Shown: one piece after another, positions 8,330 to 15,402 of the stretch | Position numbering within the stretch: position 1 is the first letter of the stretch | Layout: each line of letters opens with the position of its first letter | Source of the DNA: Pseudomonas sp. | GTDB lineage: Bacteria; Pseudomonadota; Gammaproteobacteria; Pseudomonadales; Pseudomonadaceae | Assembly: GCA_030654635.1 (NCBI GenBank) | Contig: JAURXE010000200.1 | Coordinates: 1-15,583, forward strand | Reading direction: 5' to 3' | DNA: 15,583 nucleotides | Notes under the pieces: generated by a model | What the model was told of the DNA's origin: nothing | Databases searched by the model: none | The model's input: the letters and a program-made list of their open reading frames with translations, nothing else | Program-made: the position numbers and the translations under genes

Positions 8330-9892
8330 GTGAGCCAAGCACTGATTGCCGCCCTGCAAAACCCGGCCCTGTTCCCACACCCGGTGGAGCAATTCCAGGT
8401 TATCGAGACGCACATCTCCTGGGTGCTGCTCACCGGCCCCTTTGCTTACAAGATTAAAAAGCCGGTCAACTTCGGCTTTCTCGATTTCAGCAGCTTGGCC
8501 GACCGCGCGCATTTTTGCGCCGAAGAGCTACGCCTTAACCAGCGCCTGACCGAAGGCCTGTACCTGCAAGTACTGCCCATCACCGGCAGCAGCGACGCAC
8601 CACAACTCAATGGCCAAGGCCCGGTTATCGAGTACGCGCTGCAGATGCGTCAGTTCCCCCAGAGCCAGCTGCTGGATGCCGTGCAAGCCCGTGGCGAATT
8701 GAGCGTCGAGCATATCGATGCCCTGGCCGAGCAAATCGCCAGCTTCCATCAACAGACTCCACGAGTGGCTGCCGAGCATCCGCTGTGCAACGCTAACGCC
8801 ATTGCCGCGCCGATGCGGCAGAACTTTGAGCAAATCCGCCCGATGCTCAGCGACGCCGCCGACCTGCTGCAGCTGGATGCACTCGAGGCCTGGACCGAAA
8901 GCAACTTTGTCCGCCTCGAACCACTGCTCAACCAGCGCGCCGCTAACGGCTCGGTGCGCGAATGCCACGGCGATATCCACCTGGGCAACGCGACCTTACT
9001 GGAAGGCCGCGTGGTGCTGTTTGACTGCATTGAGTTCAACGAACCGTTCCGCCTGATCGACATCGCCCTGGACGCCGCTTTTCTGGCCATGGACCTTGAA
9101 GACCGCAACCTCAAGCCCCTCTCGCGGCGTTTTATCAGCGCTTGGCTGGAGCACACCGGCGATTACGCCGCCCTCGACTTGATCAACTTCTACAAGGCTT
9201 ACCGCGCTTTGGTACGCGCCAAGGTCAGCCTGTTCCGCCTAGGCCAGGAGCAAGACCCCGAGCAGTGCCAATTGATCCTTGCCCAGTACCGTCGTTACGC
9301 CAATCTGGCCGAAAGCTACAGCGCCATTCCGTCGAGCTTTCTGGCGATTACCCACGGTGTTTCCGCCGTCGGCAAAAGCCATGTGGCCATGCGCCTGGTC
9401 GAGGCGCTGGGCGCCATTCGGTTGCGTTCGGATGTCGAGCGCAAACGCCTACTCGGCGAGCAAACTGCAGGTTTGCAAGGCCAACTCAGCGCCGGCATCT
9501 ATACCGATGCAGCCAGCAACGCCACCTATCAGCGCCTGCATCAGCTGGCCACCAGCGCCCTGCAGGCGGGTTTCCCGGTGGTGATCGACGCCGCCTACCT
9601 CAAACATGCACAGCGCGAGGCGGCTCGCCAAGTGGCCGAGCAAACCGGCGTGCCCTTACTGATTCTCGACTGCCATGCTCCAGATGCGATCATCAGCCAG
9701 TGGCTGGCGCAACGCCAAGCCGCAAAACTTGACCCCTCCGACGCCACCCAGGCAGTGATCGATGCCCAGCAAGCCAACCGCGAGCCGCTCGATAGCGCTG
9801 AGCAGGCCATTAGCACGCGGGTTGACACCCATGAAGCCGCCAGTCTCAACAGCCTGATCGAGCGTCTGCGCACCTATCTGCCGGGGCTGTAA
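8330..9892 (+). CDS. Aminoglycoside-phosphotransferase-like / P-loop ATPase (zeta-toxin-like kinase) fusion protein
   Basis: A 520-residue two-domain protein. Residues about 25-330 form a protein-kinase-like APH fold with the Brenner motif HGDIHLGN (213-220) and the metal-binding FDCIEFN (231-237). Residues about 335-520 form a P-loop kinase domain with Walker A GVSAVGKS (343-350), an RSDVERK segment after it and a VVIDAAYLK strand near 417-425. Genes of this architecture occur widely, annotated as AAA-family ATPase or hypothetical, with no established substrate. I chose the GTG at 8330 because AAGGA lies 6 bases before it; a TTG at 8324 directly abuts that site. It is divergent from mrcB, as in P. 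aeruginosa. It is not evidence of antibiotic resistance. Confidence 0.88.
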   Translation: MSQALIAALQNPALFPHPVEQFQVIETHISWVLLTGPFAYKIKKPVNFGFLDFSSLADRAHFCAEELRLNQRLTEGLYLQVLPITGSSDAPQLNGQGPVIEYALQMRQFPQSQLLDAVQARGELSVEHIDALAEQIASFHQQTPRVAAEHPLCNANAIAAPMRQNFEQIRPMLSDAADLLQLDALEAWTESNFVRLEPLLNQRAANGSVRECHGDIHLGNATLLEGRVVLFDCIEFNEPFRLIDIALDAAFLAMDLEDRNLKPLSRRFISAWLEHTGDYAALDLINFYKAYRALVRAKVSLFRLGQEQDPEQCQLILAQYRRYANLAESYSAIPSSFLAITHGVSAVGKSHVAMRLVEALGAIRLRSDVERKRLLGEQTAGLQGQLSAGIYTDAASNATYQRLHQLATSALQAGFPVVIDAAYLKHAQREAARQVAEQTGVPLLILDCHAPDAIISQWLAQRQAAKLDPSDATQAVIDAQQANREPLDSAEQAISTRVDTHEAASLNSLIERLRTYLPGL

Positions 9893-9907
9893 CCGGGTCG
9901 AACTAAA

Positions 9908-9943
9908 GGCGCTGCAGGCAAGCCCGGCAGCGCCCTCTATACT
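9908..9943 (+). terminator. Probable hairpin terminator after the kinase-like fusion gene
   Basis: Perfect 8-bp stem GGCGCTGC / GCAGCGCC (9908-9915 and 9927-9934) with an 11-base loop, starting 16 bases after the stop. The following CTCTATACTT is T-poor, so termination may be partial. TATACT at 9938-9943 could instead be a -10 box for the next gene, though no good -35 goes with it. Confidence 0.5.
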
Positions 9944-9973
9944 TACGTTGCCCCCCTTCAATGGAAGTGCCCC

Positions 9974-10324
9974 ATGAGCCAACCACACCAGCTTGATAAC
10001 CCGCTGTATCGCCTTATTCGCAGCGAAAACATCGCAGGTTTCAATGCACAAAAACCCAAGGAAGGCGAAATTGACCTTTCCAGTGGCGATTTTCGCGGCC
10101 TTGACCTGCGCACCCTGAACGCTGACCGCGTGCGTTTTACCGACGCCTACTTTCGCGGCGCCGATCTGCGTGGCCTGGATTTGCGCAACACATGCTTGCA
10201 AGGCGCCAGCCTTGCCCATGCGCAAATATCCGGCGCCTATTTCCCGGAAGAGCTGAGCGCCGATGAGATTTTGATGTCGATGAATTTTGGCACGCGCCTG
10301 CGCTATCGCACCAAACAAGCATGA
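9974..10324 (+). CDS. Small pentapeptide-repeat protein
   Basis: A 116-residue protein with a central run of A(D/N)LxX-type pentapeptide repeats (about residues 38-92). It includes DFRGLDLRTLNADRV, then AYFRGADLRGLDLRN, then LQGASLAHAQISGAYF, which should form a short right-handed quadrilateral beta-helix of about two to three coils. No signal peptide or membrane segment is seen. GGAAG lies 6 bases before the ATG. Function is unknown; longer pentapeptide proteins such as Qnr mimic DNA and protect gyrase, but this one is too short to assume that. It lies between the kinase-like fusion and a decayed methyltransferase gene. Confidence 0.85.
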   Translation: MSQPHQLDNPLYRLIRSENIAGFNAQKPKEGEIDLSSGDFRGLDLRTLNADRVRFTDAYFRGADLRGLDLRNTCLQGASLAHAQISGAYFPEELSADEILMSMNFGTRLRYRTKQA

Positions 10325-10385
10325 GTAAAGGCTGCATAACTTAGCGCAGTAGTTTTCCCACTGCCTGGAGTAAACCAAGCGTGCG

Positions 10386-11027
10386 ATCAGCGAACTGTTT
10401 GGCGCCAGCGCTAGCGACTACGCCAACTATCGCCCGCACTACCCAGCGCCGTTATTCGCCTGGCTGGCGCAACACCGCCCGGCCAATCTGCAGGCCCTCG
10501 ATATCGGCTGCGGCAATGGCCAAGCCAGCCACTGTGCGAGCACTTTGCCGGGGTGCTGGCCTGTGATAGCAGCTTTGCGCAACTGACCGTCGCCGAGCCA
10601 CGCGCCAACCTGCAGCGACTGGTCGCCGATACGCAGCAATTGCCTATCGCACCCGCCTGCCTCGACCTGATAACGGTCACCCAAGCCCTGCACTGGTTTA
10701 CCGATGCGGCTTTTTTTACCCACGTCAGCAGCCTGCTGAAACCCGGCGGACTGTTTTGCGCTTGGTGCTACTGACATAGAAGCACCTTTCCCACGCCTGC
10801 AATTACCCGCCTTTACCATGCAACAGCAGTGGAACCTTAGTCAGCGGCTTGGCTACTTAAACACCTGGTCGGCAATCCAACTCTAAAAGCAGCAAAAGGG
10901 TAATCCTCTCAAGGCATTAATGCCCGCATTGAGTCGATCCTGGGGCGACGCGCAACAGTCGCATAATGTCAGTTGGCCGCTACACTTTCTCGCAGGCTAT
11001 CCCTCACAACCAGATGCAGACCAGTAG
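10386..11027 (+). pseudogene. Decayed class I SAM-dependent methyltransferase gene
   Basis: Remnant of a methyltransferase of roughly 250 residues, readable in pieces. Frame A starts SELFGASASDYANYRPHYP and holds the SAM-binding motif I, ALDIGCGNGQAS. The frame then changes near 10530 with loss of a few bases, and frame B continues FAGVLACDSSFAQL through QALHWFTDAAFF to KPGGLFCAWCY, ending at a TGA (10772-10774). The rest is back in the first phase, DIEAPFPRLQLPAF, WNLSQRLGYLNTWSA, then an internal TAA (10884-10886), and finally WGDAQQSHNVSWPLHF to a TAG at 11025-11027. The expected ATG reads ATC (10386-10388), and some 35-40 codons seem lost near 10772. These several independent lesions argue for true decay rather than a single sequencing error. 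The family role is uncertain. The ends are approximate. Confidence 0.85.
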
Positions 11028-11041
11028 CGCACGGAGGCTCA

Positions 11042-11314
11042 ATGAACGACGAACTACTAGAGCTGAAAAACCTCGGCAAGACATCCGCTCAGTGGCTGCA
11101 TGCCTCCGGCATTCACAACGCGTCTGACTTGCGCCGGCTCGGTGCGGTCGACGCTTACCGCGCGGTGAAGGCACGCGGCTTTCGCGCCTCGAAAGTTTTG
11201 CTGTATGCCATTGAGGGCGCCTTGATGGATGTAAATTGGAATGAGTTGCCGCCGGCCCACAAAGCCGAGTTAAATGGCTTACTCGACTCAATAGCGACGC
11301 ACAACAAGAGCTAG
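11042..11314 (+). CDS. TfoX C-terminal-domain protein
   Basis: A 90-residue protein made almost wholly of the helical TfoX_C domain (ELKNLGKTSAQWLHASGI near the start, then LRRLGAVDAYRAVKARGF). It lacks the N-terminal TfoX domain of the competence regulator, so it should not be called TfoX or Sxy itself. The ATG at 11042 has GGAGG (11033-11037) 4-5 bases upstream. An upstream in-frame extension would run into the methyltransferase pseudogene and is rejected. It lies before cbpA, as in P. aeruginosa. The helix-hairpin-like fold might bind DNA, but this is not shown. Confidence 0.88.
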   Translation: MNDELLELKNLGKTSAQWLHASGIHNASDLRRLGAVDAYRAVKARGFRASKVLLYAIEGALMDVNWNELPPAHKAELNGLLDSIATHNKS

Positions 11315-11419
11315 CTCACAGCCTCCGCGCACAATATTTGTCGTAATAGTGGCTAAAGCCTAGTGTTGATAAAACGCTTGTGCATTTTGCCAGCCCAGAC
11401 CGCTCAAGGAATTTCTCCC

Positions 11420-12217
11420 ATGTATCTACTCGGTGAGCAACCGGCTTATGCCGATCAGCTGATCAGCCGACTACAAAGCCTCCCCACCCAGCTACTGGAA
11501 GGCCTTGTGCCTACGGGGCCGGCGTTGAGCTTTGACAAGGTCGAAGATCTTGGCCCGCTGCTGCCGATCAACCAGCTGTTTGTGATTGAAAATGGCCTGC
11601 TGCATGCACTGATTGATGGTCGACCACTGTTTTACCTGCAAGAAGGCGACTTGGTTGGCTTGCGCCAAGGCATTGAACTGCCGAGCTGCGTCTATAGCAG
11701 CGAAGAACCCATCAGCCTGATTCCCTACTCGCGCTCGGCGGTGTTCCAACATATTTATGCCGATGAGCAGCGCCAGGAAATGTTCGTGCAATACCTGCTT
11801 GGCCACACGGCCTTGCTGTCGGATGCCCTGTCGCGGCTCAAACAACCGGAAATGCGCCCTGCCACTGGTTTTCAAAGCTTTGCGGCTGGCGAAGAGTTGA
11901 TCCACCAGGGCGACGAAGCCGAGCACGTGTTTGTCATCATCGAAGGCCACGCCGAAGCCTATGTCGATGGCCACAAGGTCGGCGATGTACAAAAGGATGA
12001 GATCTTCGGCGCCATGGCGGTATTTACCCGCGAGAAGCGCAGCGCCACGGTGATCGCCAGCGAGCCCTGCACCGTGATGATCATCCCCAAGGAGCAATTC
12101 CTCAGCCTGATGCAGAGCAACCCGCGGATTGCCCACAGCCTGATCGAGAGCATGGCGCGGCGTATCGACCTGCTGAACAAGGAAGTGACCCAGCTGCGGC
12201 TGCCATCCGCCGAATAA
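11420..12217 (+). CDS. cbpA: Cyclic nucleotide-binding protein, CbpA-like
   Basis: A 265-residue protein with a divergent N-terminal cNMP-binding-like region (about 35-110) and a clear C-terminal cyclic-nucleotide-binding domain (about 145-235). The phosphate-binding cassette reads FGAMAVFTREKRSATVIA (196-213): the phosphate-contacting Arg207 is present, but the Glu normally following FG, which contacts the ribose, is Ala198. No DNA-binding helix-turn-helix follows, so it is not a CRP-type regulator. In P. aeruginosa the gene at this place is cbpA, encoding a cAMP-binding protein reported at the flagellated pole; the name here rests on synteny and domain layout. I chose the ATG at 11420 because AAGGA lies 9 bases upstream; the TTG at 11363 has no ribosome site. 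It is followed by a strong terminator and then prrF. Confidence 0.85.
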   Translation: MYLLGEQPAYADQLISRLQSLPTQLLEGLVPTGPALSFDKVEDLGPLLPINQLFVIENGLLHALIDGRPLFYLQEGDLVGLRQGIELPSCVYSSEEPISLIPYSRSAVFQHIYADEQRQEMFVQYLLGHTALLSDALSRLKQPEMRPATGFQSFAAGEELIHQGDEAEHVFVIIEGHAEAYVDGHKVGDVQKDEIFGAMAVFTREKRSATVIASEPCTVMIIPKEQFLSLMQSNPRIAHSLIESMARRIDLLNKEVTQLRLPSAE

Positions 12218-12245
12218 CACCACCCAGCGTCAGGCAAAAACACCT

Positions 12246-12277
12246 ACGACCCGGCCCAGCGCCGGGTCGTTTGCTTT
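12246..12277 (+). terminator. Intrinsic terminator after cbpA
   Basis: Perfect 10-bp stem ACGACCCGGC / GCCGGGTCGT with loop CCAGC, followed by TTGCTTT. It starts 29 bases after the cbpA stop. A second small hairpin (TTTGCC-GCCC-GGCAAA, 12275-12290) follows at once and may help separate cbpA from the prrF promoter. Confidence 0.85.
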
Positions 12278-12312
12278 GCCGCCCGGCAAAAGTAATAGCC
12301 AAGGAAAAACCG

Positions 12313-12340
12313 TTGACTTGCGAATGAGAATTGTTATTAT
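12313..12340 (+). promoter_or_regulatory. prrF promoter
   Basis: -35 TTGACT (12313-12318) and -10 TATTAT (12335-12340) with a 16-base spacer; the predicted start is at or near 12347. This fits the start of the small RNA inferred from its similarity to PrrF. Confidence 0.75.
12320..12338 (+). promoter_or_regulatory. Fur box over the prrF promoter
   Basis: A 19-base site that matches the Fur consensus GATAATGATAATCATTATC at 13 positions by my count (core AATGAGAATTGTTAT). It lies between the -35 and the -10 and covers part of the latter, so Fe-Fur binding would block polymerase. This agrees with known Fur repression of prrF genes in Pseudomonas. Confidence 0.85.
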
Positions 12341-12346
12341 TGGATC

Positions 12347-12457
12347 AGTTGATCGCGAGGTCAGCCGGTAAGCTGAAAGACCAGGTCGGACTTTTCAGGT
12401 TATCTCCTCATCAGGCTAAACACGGTTTTGACCCAGCTCACACCTGGGTCTTTTTTT
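12347..12457 (+). ncRNA. prrF: PrrF iron-responsive small RNA, single copy
   Basis: A Pseudomonas functional counterpart of E. coli RyhB: it is made under iron starvation and, with Hfq, represses mRNAs of iron-rich proteins. The transcript of about 111 bases starts with AGTTGATCGCGAGGTCAGCC, has a small stem TCAGC-CGGTAA-GCTGA (12361-12376), then the conserved antisense core (12395-12418, containing TTATCTCCTCATCAGG) and a 3' intrinsic terminator. Promoter, Fur box, core and terminator all line up. The location between cbpA and phuW is that of P. aeruginosa prrF1-prrF2, but only one copy is present here; the following 228 bases contain no second core, Fur box or terminator. I cannot say whether it corresponds to PrrF1 or PrrF2. 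The identification rests on remembered sequence similarity and position. Confidence 0.93.
12430..12457 (+). terminator. Intrinsic terminator of prrF
   Basis: Perfect 7-bp stem GACCCAG / CTGGGTC with a 7-base loop, followed by seven T. It forms the 3' end and the likely Hfq-binding U-tail of the small RNA. Confidence 0.92.
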
Positions 12458-12578
12458 GCCTGCAATAAAGCCAAGCCCCGCAGCTCAACGCACAACGGCA
12501 GGCTCAACGAGCACAGGATATTTGGAGCGCCTTGACCGCGAAACAGCGTGGACAGAGGCCAAGGCTTGGGATTTGAAT

Positions 12579-12619
12579 AACGGCTACAGCCCAACCGCGG
12601 CTAAAGCCGTTCCTACAAA
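12579..12619. repeat. REP-like palindromic element
   Basis: Read on the minus strand the element begins TTTGTAGGAACGGCTTTAGC and continues CGCGG, which resembles the common Pseudomonas extragenic REP (GTAGGAGCGGCTTTAGCCG). On the plus strand it contains the hairpin CGGCTAAAGCCG (12598-12609), and AACGGCT (12579-12585) could pair alternatively with AGCCGTT (12605-12611). It lies in the non-coding gap between prrF and phuW. Such elements are often scattered between genes in Pseudomonas genomes. It is single here, so the repeat status cannot be confirmed from this window. Confidence 0.7.
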
Positions 12620-12685
12620 AACTGCGGCACGACTCAGCCCAGAATGGCCAGCTGCCGTGGGCATTCGCCCCGCTGCCTCGTGGGT

Positions 12686-13588
12686 CTACTGAGCTGACGC
12701 CGGACGACGCAAGCTGGCGCAGTGATCTTGCTCCGGCAGCGCAGCGCTGTACCAGACAAAGTCGGCGCTGGCGGCACTCACTGGTTTACCCACCTCGGCC
12801 AGTTGCAACACCAGAGTACCGGTGGCGACGCCCAGATCGGCCAGGTGCAAAGGCACCCCCAGATCGCGTTTCACATGGAAACCGCCCGCCAACAACAACG
12901 CCGGGGTTGGCGCCGCTTGCAGTCGCTCGGCCATGCGTCGATCACGCTGCTGCTGCACCGCCAGCATGGCTGGCATTTGCGCCTCAGGCAGCAAGCCGCA
13001 ATGCGACTCGCGAATATCCGCCAGCAAGGTTTCGCGCACTGATGGCGTCGTCGACAGCGGGCCCTGCAACTCAGGTCGCGCAGCATAGATTTGCATGACT
13101 TCGCCGCGATTGAGATTGGCCGCCTGCAACGGATAAGGCTGCGCCAGCGCATAGCTAACAATTGGCCCGTACAGCGCCCAGTCCCAATTCTTCTGCCAGG
13201 CCAGGGCCGCCGGCAGATCTGCCGGCGCCTGCCCATCCAGGGTCACTGCGTGTGCCGCTACAACTTTGTCTTGCTGATCGGGATTAAGCATCTCCAGCAA
13301 CAGGCTGCCTTGCGGTCGTTGCGCACCCAGAGCCTGCAATAGCCACAGCTGCAAGCGGTGGTGATCGGGATTGTCATGCTGCTCGCCGACCAACACCCGT
13401 GGCGCCGCCGCCAACTGCTCGACCAGCTGCGCCGGGGTCAGGCTGGCGCCACTGCGCAAGTCGCGAATCAATCCAAGATCGGCATGCTCGCGCCCCTGCG
13501 GGCTTTGCCAAGCCGGTAACGGCGGCAAGGGCCGCGCCGCTTGGCAGGCGCTCAACAACAGCAAACAACAACACAGCAGCAGACGCAT
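12686..13588 (-). CDS. phuW: ChaN-family haem-associated lipoprotein, PhuW-like
   Basis: A 300-residue lipoprotein with a signal peptide, lipobox LSAC and acylated Cys15. The ChaN/DUF399 domain (about 55-280) shows the family motif GEQHDNPDHH (68-77), LLLEMLNPDQQ near 96-106 and GGFHVKRDLGVP (235-246). ChaN proteins bind haem at the membrane surface. This one is the last gene of the phu haem-uptake operon, 9 bases after phuV, with an AGGG ribosome site. Its precise job in haem uptake is not established. A His-rich region near the first motif could provide metal or haem ligands. No convincing terminator was seen between its TAG and prrF. Confidence 0.9.
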   Translation of the reverse strand: MRLLLCCCLLLLSACQAARPLPPLPAWQSPQGREHADLGLIRDLRSGASLTPAQLVEQLAAAPRVLVGEQHDNPDHHRLQLWLLQALGAQRPQGSLLLEMLNPDQQDKVVAAHAVTLDGQAPADLPAALAWQKNWDWALYGPIVSYALAQPYPLQAANLNRGEVMQIYAARPELQGPLSTTPSVRETLLADIRESHCGLLPEAQMPAMLAVQQQRDRRMAERLQAAPTPALLLAGGFHVKRDLGVPLHLADLGVATGTLVLQLAEVGKPVSAASADFVWYSAALPEQDHCASLRRPASAQ

Positions 13589-13597
13589 ACAAGGCCC

Positions 13598-14365
13598 TTA
13601 ACGAATTATTATCAATGGATGGTCACGTTCGGGATGACGTTGCACCAGCACGTCCAAACCGAAGACCAATTTAAGATTGTCCGACTGCAGAACCTCGTCC
13701 GGGGTACCCAGCACCTGTGGCCGGCCGTTGACCAGCAACAACAGGCGATCGCAATAACGCGCGGCCAAATTGAGGTCATGCACTATCACCAGCACCGCCG
13801 CGCCGCGTAGGGCGAAATCGCGCAGCGCCTGCAAGGTCGTGTGCTGATGCAGCGGGTCGAGCATCGAGGTCGGCTCATCCAGCAGCAAGGTCTGCCCCGC
13901 TCCGCCCGGCCACAACTGCGCCAGCACCCGCGCCAGATGCACCCGTTGGCGCTCACCGCCGGACAGGGTCAGATAATTTCGTCCGCTTAAATAAGCCGCA
14001 TCGGCCGCCGTCAGGGCCGCCGCGACAACCTGTCCATCGAGCTCGCGCCCGCTGGAGTGCGGCAAACGGCCCATACCGACCACGTCCTCAACCCGAAAGG
14101 CAAAGTCCAGGCTCGAAGACTGCGGCAGCACGGCCAAACGCCGCGCGCGCTCAGGTCCCGGCCAGTCGGCCAGCGCCCGACCATCCAGCAACACCTGCCC
14201 GCCCGCCGCCGCCAGCTCGCCATTCAAGGCGCCGAGCAAAGTACTCTTGCCGGCGCCATTGGGTCCCAGCTCACCCAGCACCTGACCCGGCAGCAGTTGC
14301 AGATCGACCTCGTCGAGCACAGTGATGGCGCCGCGTTGTACACGCAACTGTTTTGCTTCAAGCAT
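13598..14365 (-). CDS. phuV: Haem ABC transporter ATP-binding protein
   Basis: A 255-residue ATPase that drives haem import across the inner membrane with PhuU (HmuV family). All ABC motifs are present: Walker A GPNGAGKS (34-41), Q-loop Gln82 (LPQSS), signature LSGGE (134-138), Walker B LLLDEP ending at Glu164, D-loop SMLD and switch His196 (VHDLN). The Walker A segment reads [12 protein letters not shown] where many relatives have an LGPNG preceded by a variable residue; this is not a concern. The ATG shares its A with the phuU stop (TGATG), suggesting coupled translation. It follows phuU and precedes phuW. Confidence 0.95.
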   Translation of the reverse strand: MLEAKQLRVQRGAITVLDEVDLQLLPGQVLGELGPNGAGKSTLLGALNGELAAAGGQVLLDGRALADWPGPERARRLAVLPQSSSLDFAFRVEDVVGMGRLPHSSGRELDGQVVAAALTAADAAYLSGRNYLTLSGGERQRVHLARVLAQLWPGGAGQTLLLDEPTSMLDPLHQHTTLQALRDFALRGAAVLVIVHDLNLAARYCDRLLLLVNGRPQVLGTPDEVLQSDNLKLVFGLDVLVQRHPERDHPLIIIR

Positions 14366-15402
14366 CAGCGGCGCTCCCGAACCAGCAGATAAAGAAAGAA
14401 GGGTGCACCGAGCAACGCCGTGACTATGCCGATTGGCAACTCCGCTGGCGCCAACAGCAGGCGCGCCAGCAGATCCGCCAACAGCAGCAAGCTGGCCCCG
14501 GCCAATGCCGAGGCTGGCAGCAGAGTTCGATGATCCGGCCCGACCAGCAGCCGCAACAGATGCGGGACCACCAGACCGACAAAGCCAATCAGCCCCGCCG
14601 CCGCCACCGCAGCGCCGACGCCTAGGGCGGTGCAGAACACCAGCTCGCGCTTGAGTCGCTCCACCTCAAAACCCAGGTGCCGCGCCTCCGACTCGCCCAG
14701 CAGCAGCGCATTCAAGGCCGCCGCCCGGCGCGGCAGCCAGCAGGCAACCAGCACCAATACCAGCAGCAACGGCCAGAGCCGCGCATAACTGGCGCCATTC
14801 AGGCTGCCCATGTTCCAGAACGTTAGGGTACGCAAGGTGGCGTCATCGGCCAGGTAAGTCAGCAAACCTATGGCCGCGCCGGCCAGCGCGGTCAATGCGA
14901 CACCGGCCAGCAGCATGGTCGCCACGCTGGTTTGCCCGTCGTGCCGACCCAGGCGATAGACCAGCGCGGTCACCCCCAAGCCGCCCACGAAGGCACACAG
15001 CGACAATAAATAAGGCACTAGTGCTTCAGGAAAGCCGCCCCACAGGCTGCCTGTCACTATCGCCAACGCCGCCCCCAGTGCCGCGCCGCTGGAAACCCCG
15101 ACCAAGCCGGGATCGGCCAGGGGGTTGCGAAACAAACCCTGCATGGCCACCCCGGACAGCGCCAACACCGCGCCCACCGCCAAGCCCAGCAGGCTACGCG
15201 GCAAGCGGATCTGCCCAACAATCAACTCGGCCTGCTGCAGGTCCGCACCATCCAACGGCACGCCGAGCAGGCGCAAGCTGGCCTTGAGCGTATCCAGTAG
15301 CGGCAAGCTGACCGGCCCCAAGGCCAGCGATAACCAGAAGGCCAACAACAGCAAAACACTCAGGGCCAGCAGCAAGGAGCGGGGTTTTATTACAGCGGTC
15401 AT
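14365..15402 (-). CDS. phuU: Haem ABC transporter permease (FecCD family)
   Basis: A 345-residue inner-membrane permease of the BtuC/FecCD family with about ten hydrophobic helices, from residue about 10 to the C-terminus. Typical motifs are [19 protein letters not shown] (66-84), [18 protein letters not shown] (93-110) and the conserved [12 protein letters not shown] (273-284), which precedes the region that contacts the ATPase. It works with PhuV, and with PhuT as periplasmic carrier. The ATG overlaps the TGA that would end the original phuT frame (ATGA). The upstream ribosome site is weak, so expression may depend on translation arriving from phuT. The reading frame is intact although phuT is not. 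Confidence 0.95.
   Translation of the reverse strand: MTAVIKPRSLLLALSVLLLLAFWLSLALGPVSLPLLDTLKASLRLLGVPLDGADLQQAELIVGQIRLPRSLLGLAVGAVLALSGVAMQGLFRNPLADPGLVGVSSGAALGAALAIVTGSLWGGFPEALVPYLLSLCAFVGGLGVTALVYRLGRHDGQTSVATMLLAGVALTALAGAAIGLLTYLADDATLRTLTFWNMGSLNGASYARLWPLLLVLVLVACWLPRRAAALNALLLGESEARHLGFEVERLKRELVFCTALGVGAAVAAAGLIGFVGLVVPHLLRLLVGPDHRTLLPASALAGASLLLLADLLARLLLAPAELPIGIVTALLGAPFFLYLLVRERR

Noticed and set aside
8330-9892. Aminoglycoside resistance gene
   Set aside because: The APH-like motifs are part of a conserved chromosomal fusion with a P-loop domain in a housekeeping neighbourhood; nothing indicates resistance or mobility.
9656-10378. 240-codon minus-strand frame with a regular A-x-x-A pattern
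   Set aside because: The periodic pattern mirrors the pentapeptide repeats on the plus strand; it overlaps two supported genes and has no start context.
10973-11041. N-terminal extension of the TfoX_C protein by 23 codons
   Set aside because: The extension lies in the methyltransferase remnant and the ATG at 11042 has its own GGAGG site.
11315-11419. CRP/Vfr-type operator upstream of cbpA
   Set aside because: Only isolated half-site-like words (TCACA, TTGTG) occur; no spaced palindrome matching the consensus was found.
12456-12692. 78-codon plus-strand open frame between prrF and phuW
   Set aside because: It runs through the prrF T-run and the REP-like element, has no ribosome site and resembles no family.
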